Of a DNA stretch of 38,500 nucleotides, positions 1-8,940 are shown in pieces. The notes under the pieces were generated by a model, which ran no database searches, was not told where the DNA came from, and saw nothing but the letters and a program-made list of their open reading frames with translations. Location: assembly GCA_016873275.1 (NCBI GenBank), contig VGXO01000028.1, forward strand, positions 1 through 38,500. Reading direction: 5' to 3'. This stretch comes from Phycisphaerae bacterium (lineage in GTDB: Bacteria > Planctomycetota > Phycisphaerae > Phycisphaerales > SM1A02). The position numbers and the translations under genes were made by a program. Each line of letters starts with the position of its first letter. Within the stretch, counting starts at the first letter, position 1.

Positions 1-42
1 GGTTGAGGGGGGTTGAGGGGGGTTGAGGGGGGTTGAGGGGGG
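1..42. repeat. G6/TTGA decamer tandem repeat
   Basis: Four copies of the 10-base unit GGTTGAGGGG run from the first base, giving four complete runs of six G (7-12, 17-22, 27-32, 37-42) separated by TTGA. The array probably continues to the left of the window, since it starts mid-run. The period of ten is not a multiple of three and no gene covers it, so it is non-coding here. Four G-runs with short equal loops satisfy the usual G-quadruplex pattern on the plus strand; that it folds in the cell is inference. Confidence 0.9.
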
Positions 43-171
43 CACCGTGGCGGCGGGGGCGACTGGTACTTGGGCGGGATCGCTCGGAGGCATCGACTCT
101 CCCCTCGCGGGTGAACCCTGCGGTGAAGCCTGCGATCAGACCTCCGACGAGTCCGCCGATGGAACCCCCCG

Positions 172-207
172 CCAAAGAACGCGACCCGGTCGGTGGACCG
201 GGTCGCG
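172..207 (-). terminator. Rho-independent terminator of the S8 protease gene
   Basis: A perfect 12-bp inverted repeat (arms 180-191 and 196-207, arm CGCGACCCGGTC, loop GGTG) lies 24 bases past the protease stop. Read on the minus strand the hairpin is followed by TTCTTTGGC, a short T-rich stretch. Stem length, loop size and position fit an intrinsic terminator; the U-tract is imperfect. On the plus strand no T-tract follows, so it is probably one-directional. Confidence 0.75.
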
Positions 208-231
208 AGAGGAGATCGCCGTGGGGAGCGG

Positions 232-3200
232 TCAGGGGACCGGGATGAACGGATTCGGTCCGACCTGCACGAAGTCGTGGTAGACGAAGTGGCTCGGCGT
301 CGAGCCGAGGCCCGCCGTGAAGATGCGGGCGACGACCTCGCCGGTCTGGGCGTTCACGTACTGGCTGATGTCCTCGGTGGGATCCACCGCGAAGTTCGCC
401 GCCGCGTACTGCTGCGGCATGATGTCGAGACCGACGAGCCGCCACCGGCGGGTGACCTGGTTGAGGACGTAGACGATCCGAATCACGTTCGGACGGCTCG
501 CCGCCGCGACGTTCTGGATCGTGAGTCCGACCAGCTCCTCCGCCTCGCCGTCGTAGGTGGCGGTCACCTGGATGTCGGTGATCCAGCCGCCCGTGAGGTA
601 GACGAGACCGGCGACGCCAAGACCGCCGTTCGCCCGCTGGGTCTTGATCTCGACGGCGATGCCGTCGTCGGCGCGGAGGCGATAGGGGCTCTGCGGCGTC
701 ACCTGCGTGCCGGTGTAGATCCGGTAGTTGGTGACGAGGCTCGGCCAGGAGATCGAGGTCAACGCCGCGGCGGCGGCGCTCACGACCTCGGGGAACACGC
801 CGCGGTTCGCCGGATCGGTCGCGCTCTGGCCAATCCGGTGACGGGTCTCTGCGCCATCGCCGACGATGTTGTCGCCAGCGGCAGGGCAGAGGTCATTGCC
901 GGGGAAGTTCGTACTTCCGTAGCTGATCGAGCACTGCTGGAATCCATTGCTGCGGAGCAGGTCGCCGAGTTGCTCCGGGGAGAGCGGCATGTCGCCGTAG
1001 ATCTGCTTCGCCCATCCCTGCATGCACGCCGCGACTCCTGCGATGAGGGGCGCCGCGGCACTGGTCCCGTTGAATCCGCCGGTGTAGGTGCGGAGCCGGT
1101 TCGCCTCGAGCGGCGGCGTGGTGGGGGCGGTCCTTCCCTGAAACGCGACGCCGTAGCCGGTGGTGCCCACGCCGGTCCCCCACGCCATCAGGTCGACGAC
1201 ACCGAGCGGGTTCTCGCCGGAGTGCCAGTTGCTGAAGTCAAGCCGGCAGAACGCGCCGCCCGGATTGATTGGGGCGAGCTGCGCGCCCGGCCAGCACGCC
1301 CCGACGATGAGGGCGCCCGAGCGGATCTCCCCACCCTCCGACTCGACCTCCGCGGAGCTGTTGCCCGCGGAGATGCACGACAGGACGCCGAGGTCGGTGC
1401 CGAGGCGGATCAGGGTCCAGACGCCCGGATCCGACACGAGGGTCGGGTGCGTGCCGTTGCCGCAGTAGGGACCGCCCGCGGGTCCGATCGAGAAGTTGAG
1501 CACGTCGCCCGGCTCGAAGGTTTCGAGCGCCGAGACGATCGCCGTGGCGAGACGCGGTCCCTCCTCCACGCTGACGATCGGGAAGAACCAGCCCTGCGCT
1601 TGGTGAGCGATGCCGGTCACCCCGAAGCCATTGTCGGCTGCGACGGTGATGCCAAGGCATGCGGTGCCGTGATCGGGCTCTGTATCCGCTTGCGGAAGCA
1701 GGATGATCGTCTGACCAGGCTCGGAGTTGACGCGGGGGGTGGTCAGCGGGGTGCCGCCGCTGCCGTCGGGATTCGATGGCGTCGCGAGCACGAAGTCCTC
1801 GTGGTTCACGAACGCCGCGAACTCGACGACGCCCACGTTGATACCGGCGCCGTTCACGAGCGGCCGAGCACCCGCCTGATAGTTGTTGGAGAAGTCCTGG
1901 GCGAGGTTGCGCAGTCCGGCGAGGTCGAACCCGCCGCCGCGGAATCCGCTCGCGAGGAACGCGGTGCCAGGCGAGGGCGCGGGCGGGATCCCAATCTCGC
2001 CGAGAACCGGCTGGATCACCGTGTACGCCTGAAGCCCTCGCGCCCGGACGGCAGTGATGGTGGTGCCGAAGATCGTCTGCTCCTGGACGACCTCCGGCCT
2101 TGCGGTGAAGTCCGGCGTCGGCGCCGGCTGGGGCTGCCCGCCGCACTTGTTGATGTTCGGATCCTCGATCGACGCATTCTGCAGCGCGAGGAAGGCGCAG
2201 TACGCGTCCCAGGAGACCGAGCAGCAGGAGGGATCCTGAAGACAGATCACGTCGCAGCAGTCGGGGTTGCTGCAGCCGCCGACCGCGTGCGCCTCGAAGC
2301 AGGGTCCGGAGATCAGCGGGATGAACGCGGCAAAGATCGGATCTGGACCGCCGGGAGGTTGACCAGGATCACCGTTACGAAGACACGGGTCGTACCGCTC
2401 CGCGGGAGGAAGCGTCGCGTTGTTCGCGTCGTACACCGTGCCGTAGCAGTAGACGTTCGCGAGCGCGGCGCAGTAGGTGTCCCAACCGCGAGGATCGTCC
2501 ACGTCGATGCATCCCGGAAGGATCTCGCCGACCGCCTCGCAGCACTCCACGTCGGCGCAGCCGTACTGGTCGTTCGGCGGATCGCCCTGACCGCCCGGGT
2601 CCGGGTTGCAGTTGCCGAGTGCCGGCGGCGCGCAGCCCGGATTGGGCGCGTTGCAGACGACCGGGTTCATCGGGTCGCAGCCCTGCTGCGTCGTCACGAT
2701 GCGCCGCTCGAAGCTGACCCAGTCGGTCGCGTTGAGCTGGTTCAGCGCCTGCGCCACCTGCTCGATGACCTTCTCCGGCGCGTCGACGTAGACGATGCTC
2801 GAGAGATCAGGCTGCGGGCGGCCGCTGTACTCCTCGGCGCGGCGGGTCAGGTCGCGGAGCTGATCCGGCGTGCGGTTGATCCACTGCTGCACGGTCGAGC
2901 CCGACTGCAGCAGGATCTGCTCGACGGCGTTGAGGTCCGAGCCGTTGAGGCTCGCCGGGATCGGCGCCGGGGTACGCGGCGCACGGACCTGCAGGTCGTC
3001 GCGGAACTTCACGATGAGCCGACCCGTCGCGACGCTCTCGCCGGTGCGCTCGTCGATCGGAAGCACGAGGCTCGCGGTCGGGAACTTGCGTCCCTTCACG
3101 GCGCGCTTCGGCAGGTTCTTCGGCTCGCCGGTCCACCACATCTCGACGCCGGCGCCGCCGGAGGGATTCGGGGTCGCCTGCGGAGCGACCGCGGCCCAAC

Positions 3201-3258
3201 TCGTCGTGACCGCGATGGCACCAGCGAGCGAGGCAAGGGCGAGCGAGCGAACCTTCAT
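232..3258 (-). CDS. Secreted subtilisin-like (S8) serine protease with Cys-rich insert
   Basis: 1008 residues. The start is ATG at 3258, preceded by GGAG at 8 nt spacing; it gives a signal peptide (MKVRSLALASLAGAIAVTTS, then AWA-like site). An N-terminal region (to about 200) may be a propeptide. Residues about 214-372 hold many cysteines in CC...WD..CA modules, a pattern I associate with secreted planctomycete proteins. The S8 domain follows: His530 in DHGTA, oxyanion Asn633 in SAGN, Ser733 in GTSAAAP. At the place of the catalytic Asp (usually VxVxDTG) the protein has Glu479 in GVVEF, with the following HEDF aligning to HPDL. Role: extracellular or envelope proteolysis. The gene stands alone between two gaps and ends in a hairpin terminator. 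Family assignment is secure; activity with Glu is uncertain. Confidence 0.9.
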   Translation of the reverse strand: MKVRSLALASLAGAIAVTTSWAAVAPQATPNPSGGAGVEMWWTGEPKNLPKRAVKGRKFPTASLVLPIDERTGESVATGRLIVKFRDDLQVRAPRTPAPIPASLNGSDLNAVEQILLQSGSTVQQWINRTPDQLRDLTRRAEEYSGRPQPDLSSIVYVDAPEKVIEQVAQALNQLNATDWVSFERRIVTTQQGCDPMNPVVCNAPNPGCAPPALGNCNPDPGGQGDPPNDQYGCADVECCEAVGEILPGCIDVDDPRGWDTYCAALANVYCYGTVYDANNATLPPAERYDPCLRNGDPGQPPGGPDPIFAAFIPLISGPCFEAHAVGGCSNPDCCDVICLQDPSCCSVSWDAYCAFLALQNASIEDPNINKCGGQPQPAPTPDFTARPEVVQEQTIFGTTITAVRARGLQAYTVIQPVLGEIGIPPAPSPGTAFLASGFRGGGFDLAGLRNLAQDFSNNYQAGARPLVNGAGINVGVVEFAAFVNHEDFVLATPSNPDGSGGTPLTTPRVNSEPGQTIILLPQADTEPDHGTACLGITVAADNGFGVTGIAHQAQGWFFPIVSVEEGPRLATAIVSALETFEPGDVLNFSIGPAGGPYCGNGTHPTLVSDPGVWTLIRLGTDLGVLSCISAGNSSAEVESEGGEIRSGALIVGACWPGAQLAPINPGGAFCRLDFSNWHSGENPLGVVDLMAWGTGVGTTGYGVAFQGRTAPTTPPLEANRLRTYTGGFNGTSAAAPLIAGVAACMQGWAKQIYGDMPLSPEQLGDLLRSNGFQQCSISYGSTNFPGNDLCPAAGDNIVGDGAETRHRIGQSATDPANRGVFPEVVSAAAAALTSISWPSLVTNYRIYTGTQVTPQSPYRLRADDGIAVEIKTQRANGGLGVAGLVYLTGGWITDIQVTATYDGEAEELVGLTIQNVAAASRPNVIRIVYVLNQVTRRWRLVGLDIMPQQYAAANFAVDPTEDISQYVNAQTGEVVARIFTAGLGSTPSHFVYHDFVQVGPNPFIPVP

Positions 3259-3641
3259 GCGGAGATCTCCAGATCGACGGACCGCGGCGCTCGCCGGGTC
3301 CGAGGGTCGGACGGTCCGCCCATCCATGGCGCGGACGCTTGGTGTTCGACGGGGAGCCTTCCCGAGTTCCCTCGTCTCATCACGGTTACGAATGCAACCT
3401 CTGCGTCGCCCGTGAGAAGCGACGCTTGGGTGGAGAGTAGCAGAGGCTTGGGGGGGCGGCTACCGCGACCTCGGTTTGCGCGGTCTCAATCACCTCGAAC
3501 ACGACCCCCCAGTTGCCCATGAGAGGCGGCATCCCGGGGCAGGCGCAGGAGGCTCGAGGCTTCCTAGTCGCGGCGATCGCGGCGGTCGCGGCGGTCGCGA
3601 TCCGGAGAGCCGAGCTTCGCGGACGTCGCTCGTCGGGCGGG
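3259..3641. other. Intergenic region upstream of the S8 gene, with 9-bp repeats
   Basis: 383 bases with no convincing gene. At about 3567-3602 there are imperfect 9-base tandem repeats of the form CGGTCGCGG flanked by GATCGC and GCGATC. A minus-strand extended -10 candidate TGC-TACTCT (3442-3434) could start the protease mRNA with a leader of about 170 nt; no -35 was recognised. A 7-bp stem (3636-3642 with 3651-3657) overlaps the purD stop but has no T-tract, so I do not call it a terminator. Confidence 0.5.
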
Positions 3642-5042
3642 TCAGCCGGCACCCGCCGCGCGGACCCGCTCGGCTCGACGCCGCGTGGAGCCCGGTCGGG
3701 CTGCGGGCGGCGCCGTCTCCCCGAGCACCTTGGCGGCGAGGTCGCGCCGGAAGAAGGCTCCCGGGAAGCGGATCTTGGACGCCGCCTCGCGGGAGAGGTC
3801 GCGGGCCCGCCGCAGGTCGCCGGCAAGCGCCGTGACGGTCAGCACCCGACCGCCCCGGGTCACCGCGGTTCCGGGACCTGCGCTCGGATCCGTGGTCGTG
3901 CCGGCGTGGAAGACGACGACCTGCTCGCCCGGACCGCCGCAGGCTTCCGCGGCGTCGATCCCCTCGATCCGATCGCCCGTCTTCGTCGCGCCCGGATAGC
4001 CCTCGGCGCAGACGACGGTGGCGACCGCGGCGCGGGGATCGAAGGTGATGCTCGCCTCGTCGAGGGAGCCGGAGGCGGTGCGCCAGAGGATCTCCAAGAG
4101 GTCTCCCTGCAGGCGGGTCATGAGCGGCTGCGTCTCCGGATCGCCGAAGCGGCAGTTGAACTCGAGGACCTTCGGACCGCCTGGGGTGAGCATCAAGCCG
4201 GCGTAGAGGACGCCGCGGTACTCGATCTCCTCCCGGCGGAGCGCGTCCACGATCGGGACGAGCACGTCGCGCTCGACGATCCGGAGCAGCGCGTCGTCCG
4301 CGGCGGGGACCGGGCAGAAGGCGCCCATGCCGCCGGTGTTCGGTCCGACGTCGCCCTCGCCGACCCGCTTGTGGTCCTGGCAGGGATCGAGCACCCAGAT
4401 CGTCCGACCATCGACGAGCGCCATCACGCTGAGCTCGGGACCCTCGAGCCGCTCCTCGATCACCACGGTCCTGCCGGCGTCGCCGAAGACCTTCCGCTCC
4501 ATCGCGTCGCGGACCGCCTCGACCGCCTGCTCCTTCGTCTCGCAGACGACGACGCCCTTGCCCGCGGCGAGTCCCGATGCCTTCACCACGCAGGGCTCCT
4601 CGCGGACCGAGGCGTAGGCGATCGCCGCGTCGAGCGAGGTGAAGGACTTGCCCTCCGCGGTCGGCACGGAGGCGCTCCGCATGAGGTTCTTCGCGAACGC
4701 CTTGTCCCACTCGAGGCGCGACGCCTCGCGCGACGGGCCGAACACGCGCCGCTCGCCCTCGGCGAGGAGGTCGGCGTAGCCCTCGGCGAGCGGACCCTCC
4801 GGACCGATCACGACGAGATGGATCTGCTCGCGGTCGCACCAGCGGTTCAGGCGGAACGCCTCGCGGGTCGAGATCGGCTCGGGGCAGGGGCGCCCAAGCG
4901 CGAGCAGTCCCGCGTTCGCGCTCGGCTCCACCCAGAGCGTGCCGAGCCGCGGCGACTGCCGCAGCTTCCAGGCGATGGCGTGCTCGCGACCACCCGTCCC
5001 GAGGAGGAGGACGTTGCAGGGGGACGGGCAGGGGACGGTCAT
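3642..5042 (-). CDS. purD: Phosphoribosylamine-glycine ligase (GAR synthetase)
   Basis: 466 residues. Catalyses ATP-dependent joining of glycine to 5-phosphoribosylamine, step two of purine synthesis, in the cytosol. Visible family motifs in order: LGTGGREHA at the N-terminus, the ATP-grasp segments VVKASGLAAGKGVVV, EERLEGPELSV, then QDHKRVGEGDVGPNTGGMGA and LEFNCRFGDPETQ. Start ATG 5042 has GGAG five bases upstream; longer frames upstream run into the ald gene. The C-terminus carries an Arg/Ala-rich tail of about 25 residues past the usual end. It lies 31 bases downstream of ald on the same strand and is probably co-transcribed with it. purC is 25 kb away, so purine genes are dispersed here. 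Confidence 0.96.
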   Translation of the reverse strand: MTVPCPSPCNVLLLGTGGREHAIAWKLRQSPRLGTLWVEPSANAGLLALGRPCPEPISTREAFRLNRWCDREQIHLVVIGPEGPLAEGYADLLAEGERRVFGPSREASRLEWDKAFAKNLMRSASVPTAEGKSFTSLDAAIAYASVREEPCVVKASGLAAGKGVVVCETKEQAVEAVRDAMERKVFGDAGRTVVIEERLEGPELSVMALVDGRTIWVLDPCQDHKRVGEGDVGPNTGGMGAFCPVPAADDALLRIVERDVLVPIVDALRREEIEYRGVLYAGLMLTPGGPKVLEFNCRFGDPETQPLMTRLQGDLLEILWRTASGSLDEASITFDPRAAVATVVCAEGYPGATKTGDRIEGIDAAEACGGPGEQVVVFHAGTTTDPSAGPGTAVTRGGRVLTVTALAGDLRRARDLSREAASKIRFPGAFFRRDLAAKVLGETAPPAARPGSTRRRAERVRAAGAG

Positions 5043-5073
5043 GGAGGCTCCGGCGGACGTTCGTGGGCGCGGA

Positions 5074-6180
5074 CTAGGCGTAGAGCGGCTCGAACTCGAG
5101 CCCATGCGCCTCCGCGACCGGCAGGTTGGTCAGGCGACCACGGTCGGCGTTGATGGCGTTGGCGAAGTGGGCGTCGGTGCGGGCGAGGCGATCGCAGCCG
5201 TGGCGGGCGATGCGGAGCGCCCATGGCAGCGTCGCGTTGGTGAGGGCGATCGTCGAGGTGCGGGCGACGGCGCCGGGCATGTTGCCGACGCAGTAGTGGA
5301 CCACGCCGTCGACGGTGTAGACCGGGTTTCGGTGGGTGGTGACCTTCGCGGTCTCGACGCAGCCGCCCTGGTCGATCGCGACGTCCACGATGACCGACCC
5401 GGGCTGCATGTGCCTGAGGTCCTCGCGGCGGATGAGCCGCGGCGCCTTCGCGCCCGGCACGAGCACCGCGCCGATCACGAGGTCCGCCCAGTGCAGCCGC
5501 TCGCGGATCGCCTGCGGGTCGGAGTAGACCGTCGTCACGTTCGCGGGCATGAACTCGTCGAGCCGACGCAGGCGGTCGAGGCTGATGTCCATGATCACCA
5601 CGTCGGCGCCGAGACCTGCCGCCATCCACGCGGCGCAGGTGCCGACCACGCCGCCGCCGAGGATGAGCACGTGCCCGGGCGAGACGCCCGGCACCCCGCC
5701 GAGCAGCACGCCCTTGCCGCCGAAGGGGCGCTCGAGGAACTTCGCGCCCTCCTGCACCGAGAGCTTCCCCGCGACCTCGCTCATGGGGGTGAGGAGCGGC
5801 AGCGAGCCGCGGTCGTCGGTGAGGGTCTCGTAGGCGACGCAGATCGACTTCCGCTCAAGGCATCCCACGGTCAGCTCGCGGTCCGCGGCGAAGTGGAAGT
5901 AGGTGAAGACGACCTGGTCCTGCCGCATCTGCGGGATCTCGACCGGCTGCGGCTCCTTCACCTTCACGACGAGGTCCGCGCGGCTCCAGATCGACGCCGC
6001 ATCGGGCACGATCTGGGCGCCCGCGGCGACGTACTGGGCGTCCTCGAAGCCGCTGCCGAGCCCGGCGCCGGACTGGACGAGGACCACGTGACCTTCCCTC
6101 GCGAGCATCTCCGCGCCAACCGGGCGCATGCCCACGCGGAACTCGTCCGTCTTCACCTCGGTCGGGACTCCAACGATCAT
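5074..6180 (-). CDS. ald: Alanine dehydrogenase (NAD-dependent)
   Basis: 368 residues, the normal family length. Interconverts L-alanine with pyruvate and ammonia using NAD. Key residues fall at the numbering known for the Mycobacterium enzyme: Arg15 (FRVGMRP), Lys75 (VKVKEP), His96 (YFHFAAD) and Asp270 (VAIDQGG). The nucleotide-binding loop is GGGVVG at 175-180, and the C-terminal VHYCVGNMPGAVARTST segment is typical of Ald rather than of transhydrogenase alpha subunits. Start ATG 6180 follows AGGAG with good spacing. A TATCAT box at 6263-6258 on the minus strand is a candidate -10. First gene of an ald-purD unit. Could serve alanine catabolism or supply alanine for peptidoglycan. Confidence 0.96.
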   Translation of the reverse strand: MIVGVPTEVKTDEFRVGMRPVGAEMLAREGHVVLVQSGAGLGSGFEDAQYVAAGAQIVPDAASIWSRADLVVKVKEPQPVEIPQMRQDQVVFTYFHFAADRELTVGCLERKSICVAYETLTDDRGSLPLLTPMSEVAGKLSVQEGAKFLERPFGGKGVLLGGVPGVSPGHVLILGGGVVGTCAAWMAAGLGADVVIMDISLDRLRRLDEFMPANVTTVYSDPQAIRERLHWADLVIGAVLVPGAKAPRLIRREDLRHMQPGSVIVDVAIDQGGCVETAKVTTHRNPVYTVDGVVHYCVGNMPGAVARTSTIALTNATLPWALRIARHGCDRLARTDAHFANAINADRGRLTNLPVAEAHGLEFEPLYA

Positions 6181-6257
6181 CGGTCGCTCTCCTGTCGGCG
6201 CCAGTCCGCATGGCTGCAGCGGTCGCCCGCGCCAGCGGACTCCGGGCAAGGGGGCGG

Positions 6258-6311
6258 ATGATATCGGCGGTCCCCGCTCCCCTCCGGGCCGCGCGGGGGG
6301 TCTGCTACATT
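6258..6311. promoter_or_regulatory. Divergent -10 candidates between ald and the 6386 gene
   Basis: The 205-base divergent gap contains TATCAT on the minus strand (6263-6258), five of six matches to TATAAT and about 70 nt before the ald ATG. On the plus strand lies an extended -10, TGC-TACATT (6303-6311), about 75 nt before the ATG at 6386. No clear -35 element is seen for either, so this is a weak call. Confidence 0.35.
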
Positions 6312-6385
6312 CCGCCGCTTCGTTGCCCGCCCGCGCCCCGTCCGGCGAGCGGGACTCGACGCGTTCTCCTTCCCGGAGCGACTTG

Positions 6386-7858
6386 ATGGTCTCGCCCTCG
6401 GAGTTCGTCCGCCGGCGCGCGGGCGTTCATGCGGTCGCCGCCCTCGCCCTCGCCGTCGGCGTCATTTCCCACGCGGACGATCAGGCGCTCCTCGGTCGCC
6501 TCAACCAGCCGCTGCAGCGGGTGACGGAAGCGAACCGGAGCTGGAAGCCGCTCTTCGAGGCGATCGCGGCGATGACGCCGCCCCCGAAGCCGGTGGGTCC
6601 CGACTTCAACCAGACGACCATCTGGACCGGCATGCCGGACTGGACCGCCGTGGCGGCGTGGGCGCAGGCGAACGCGAAGGTGGCGGACGCCCTGAAGGAG
6701 GTCCAGGACAAGATCGTGCTGGGGCTTCCCTACGGCGCCGACGCCGTGCCGGCGAACCTCAAGCAGGCGGGGCTCTACGCGGCGGTCTCCGTGACCGACG
6801 ACGCGCGGATCACGACCTTTCCCTACCTCGACGGCATCCGGACCCTCGGCGCGTGGGCGACCGCGGAGATGTACCGCCTCTGCGAGGCGGGCGAGTTCGA
6901 CGCGGCGTTTGCGATCGGCGTCTCGCACCTCAAGGTCCTGCGGCAGATCGCGGACCGCTCGATGCTCGCGGAGAAGTCGCTGGGGATGCTCTGGATGTGC
7001 GAGGCGTGCTCCATCCAGCGGGACCTCTTCTGGAAGTACCTCGACAAGATCCCCGCGACGACCTTCCAGCGGCTCGCGAACGACGAGTACCCGTTCCTTC
7101 GACCGACCGACAACGAGCGGATGAAGCGGCTGGAGATGCCGGAGGGCGACCGCGTCGTCGCCGAGGCGATGCTCGAGCTCGGGTTCGACTCGAACGGCCA
7201 GCCGGACATCGACCGCTTCGAGGAGGTCTTCGCGGAGATCCAGGCGTCGTCCAAGCCGCTGACGCGGTTCGGCGCCGCGAAGCGCTGGAAGGCGATCGCC
7301 GCGGTGCACGGCAGCCTCGACGCGTCGAAGACGAAGCTCGAGAACATCTACGACGACTGGTGGCGGCGCTGGCGGATGCGGCAGTACGACCCGCTGCAGG
7401 AGCTGCCCACCGAGCTCTCCCGCACGAACGAGATCCGCTACGCGGCGGTGGTGGTGTCGATCCTCGACATCCAGTCGCTCTTCGCCCTGCGCAACCGGCT
7501 CGTCGCCGAGGTGAACGGCACCGTCCTCGCGGCGGGTCTTTGCGGCTACAAGCGGACCTTCAACGTCTGGCCCGACCTGCCCGCCAAGTACTACGCGGTC
7601 TTCGCGCCCAAGCGGTTCGACTTCGATCCCTACGACCGCGAGTACGGGAGCTTCCTCTTCCGCTTCCTCGGCAGCGACCGCAAGCCGATCGACACGCCGG
7701 AGGGACGGGTGTGGGTGACCGGGTGCGTGCTCTACGCGCGGGGCGCGGACCATGAGGATGGCGGCTTCACCGAGGGCGACCCGACTGGCGCCGCGGGCGA
7801 CCTGATCCTCTTTCCGCCGCTGCGGGCGCTCGCCCGCGAGGAAGGTCTGCTGAACTGA
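6386..7858 (+). CDS. Secreted hypothetical protein (planctomycete-type)
   Basis: 490 residues, not recognised by function. Start ATG 6386 has GGAG at 7 nt; the N-terminus has basic residues followed by a hydrophobic stretch (VAALALAVGVISHADD), so it is probably exported. The mature protein is rich in charged helices, with Trp-rich YDDWWRRWRMRQ around two thirds along. The last 90 residues (YDREYGSFLFRFLGS ... WVTGCVLYARGADHEDGG ... GDLILFPP) resemble a tail common in planctomycete exported proteins of the form YSxGxDxxDDGG...GDxxxxPP; that comparison is from memory. Transcribed alone or with the thioredoxin reductase 63 bases downstream. No enzyme motif seen. Confidence 0.8.
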   Translation: MVSPSEFVRRRAGVHAVAALALAVGVISHADDQALLGRLNQPLQRVTEANRSWKPLFEAIAAMTPPPKPVGPDFNQTTIWTGMPDWTAVAAWAQANAKVADALKEVQDKIVLGLPYGADAVPANLKQAGLYAAVSVTDDARITTFPYLDGIRTLGAWATAEMYRLCEAGEFDAAFAIGVSHLKVLRQIADRSMLAEKSLGMLWMCEACSIQRDLFWKYLDKIPATTFQRLANDEYPFLRPTDNERMKRLEMPEGDRVVAEAMLELGFDSNGQPDIDRFEEVFAEIQASSKPLTRFGAAKRWKAIAAVHGSLDASKTKLENIYDDWWRRWRMRQYDPLQELPTELSRTNEIRYAAVVVSILDIQSLFALRNRLVAEVNGTVLAAGLCGYKRTFNVWPDLPAKYYAVFAPKRFDFDPYDREYGSFLFRFLGSDRKPIDTPEGRVWVTGCVLYARGADHEDGGFTEGDPTGAAGDLILFPPLRALAREEGLLN

Positions 7859-7921
7859 CCGCGAGGCGGCGTGGTCCGAGGCGGGTCAGGTCGGCGCGAG
7901 GCGCGACAGGAGCGAACGAAC

Positions 7922-8911
7922 GTGGCGAGCGAGGCGAACGACTCCACCGAGCGGGTGGTGATCATCGGATCGGGTCCGGCAGGCTGGACGGCGGCGATCT
8001 ACGCGGCGCGGGCGAACCTCTCGCCGCTGGTCCTGATCGGCGTGCCCGCGACCGACCCGGCGCCGGTGCTGCCGGGCGGGCAGCTGATGCTCACGACCGA
8101 GGTCGAGAACTACCCAGGGTTTCCCGAGGGCGTGACCGGTCCGAAGATGATGGCGGACTTCCAGGCGCAGGCCGAGCGGTTCGGGACCCGCGTCGTGGGC
8201 GAGGACGTCCTCTCCTGCGACTTCTCGCGGCGACCGTTCGTCCTGAAGACCTCGGAGGGTCGCGAGGTCCGGACGCGGTCCGTGATCATCGCCACCGGCG
8301 CGGTCGCCAACTGGATCGGCGCGCCGAACGAGTTGCGCCTCGCCCGCTCGGGCGGCGGCGTCAGCGCCTGCGCGGTCTGCGACGGGGCGCTGCCGATCTA
8401 CCGGAAGAAGCACCTCGCGGTCGTGGGCGGCGGCGACACCGCGATGGAGGAGGCGGCGTACCTCAGCAAGTTCGCCTCGCAGGTCACCGTCATCCATCGC
8501 CGGGGCGAGCTCCGCGCCTCGCGGACGATGCAGGATCGAGTCAGGGCGCTGCCGAACGTCGACTTCCGCTGGCACTCGAAGGTGGTCGACGTGCTCGGCG
8601 CGGACCGCATCGAGGGAGTGCTCCTCGAGGACGCCCGCACCGGCGAGCGATCGCGGCTCGACGTGGCGGGGCTCTTCGTCGCGATCGGGCACAGCCCGGC
8701 GACGCGCTTCCTCGCGGGAAGCGGCGTCGAGCTCGACGACAAGGGCTACGTGATGCTCCGGACCCGTTCGAGCCGGACCAACATCGAGGGCGTCTTCGCC
8801 GCGGGCGACGTCGCCGACCCGACCTACCGCCAGGCGGTGACCGCCGCCGGCATGGGCTGCGCGGCGGCGATCGACTGCGAGCGGTGGCTTGCCGAGCACG
8901 GCGTGCACTGA
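7922..8911 (+). CDS. trxB: Thioredoxin-disulfide reductase (FAD/NADPH)
   Basis: 329 residues with a GTG start at 7922, preceded by AGGAG at 9 nt; an earlier GTG at 7871 is in frame but would add 17 unconserved residues. Reduces thioredoxin with NADPH. Seen in order: FAD loop VVIIGSGPAG (12-21), the GGQL and ENYPGFPEG segments, ATGA, the redox pair Cys150-Ala-Val-Cys153-Asp, the NADPH loop VVGGGDTAMEEA, and the C-terminal GVFAAGDV...RQAVTAAGMGCAAA. The family assignment is strong; substrate (thioredoxin versus another CxxC protein) is inferred from family. A TlpA-like thioredoxin is encoded 19 kb away in this window. Confidence 0.93.
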   Translation: MASEANDSTERVVIIGSGPAGWTAAIYAARANLSPLVLIGVPATDPAPVLPGGQLMLTTEVENYPGFPEGVTGPKMMADFQAQAERFGTRVVGEDVLSCDFSRRPFVLKTSEGREVRTRSVIIATGAVANWIGAPNELRLARSGGGVSACAVCDGALPIYRKKHLAVVGGGDTAMEEAAYLSKFASQVTVIHRRGELRASRTMQDRVRALPNVDFRWHSKVVDVLGADRIEGVLLEDARTGERSRLDVAGLFVAIGHSPATRFLAGSGVELDDKGYVMLRTRSSRTNIEGVFAAGDVADPTYRQAVTAAGMGCAAAIDCERWLAEHGVH

Positions 8912-8928
8912 CGCGGGACGCCGCGTCG

Positions 8929-8934
8929 TACGAT
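8929..8934 (+). promoter_or_regulatory. Predicted -10 box for a leaderless transcript (lipoprotein gene)
   Basis: TACGAT ends 6 nt before the ATG at 8941, and there is no Shine-Dalgarno. Transcription would begin at or next to the start codon. One of a set of similar arrangements in this window. Confidence 0.45.
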
Positions 8935-8940
8935 GCCGCC

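Noticed and set aside
1-42. CRISPR-like array at the left edge and the rplI tail repeats
   Set aside because: Both are direct tandem repeats without spacers, and no cas gene is present.
193-3522. Plus-strand open frame of over 1,100 codons opposite the S8 protease
   Set aside because: Product is Arg/Ala/Asp/Val-rich without motifs; it is the mirror of a high-GC3 gene. The minus frame has signal peptide, SD and S8 motifs.
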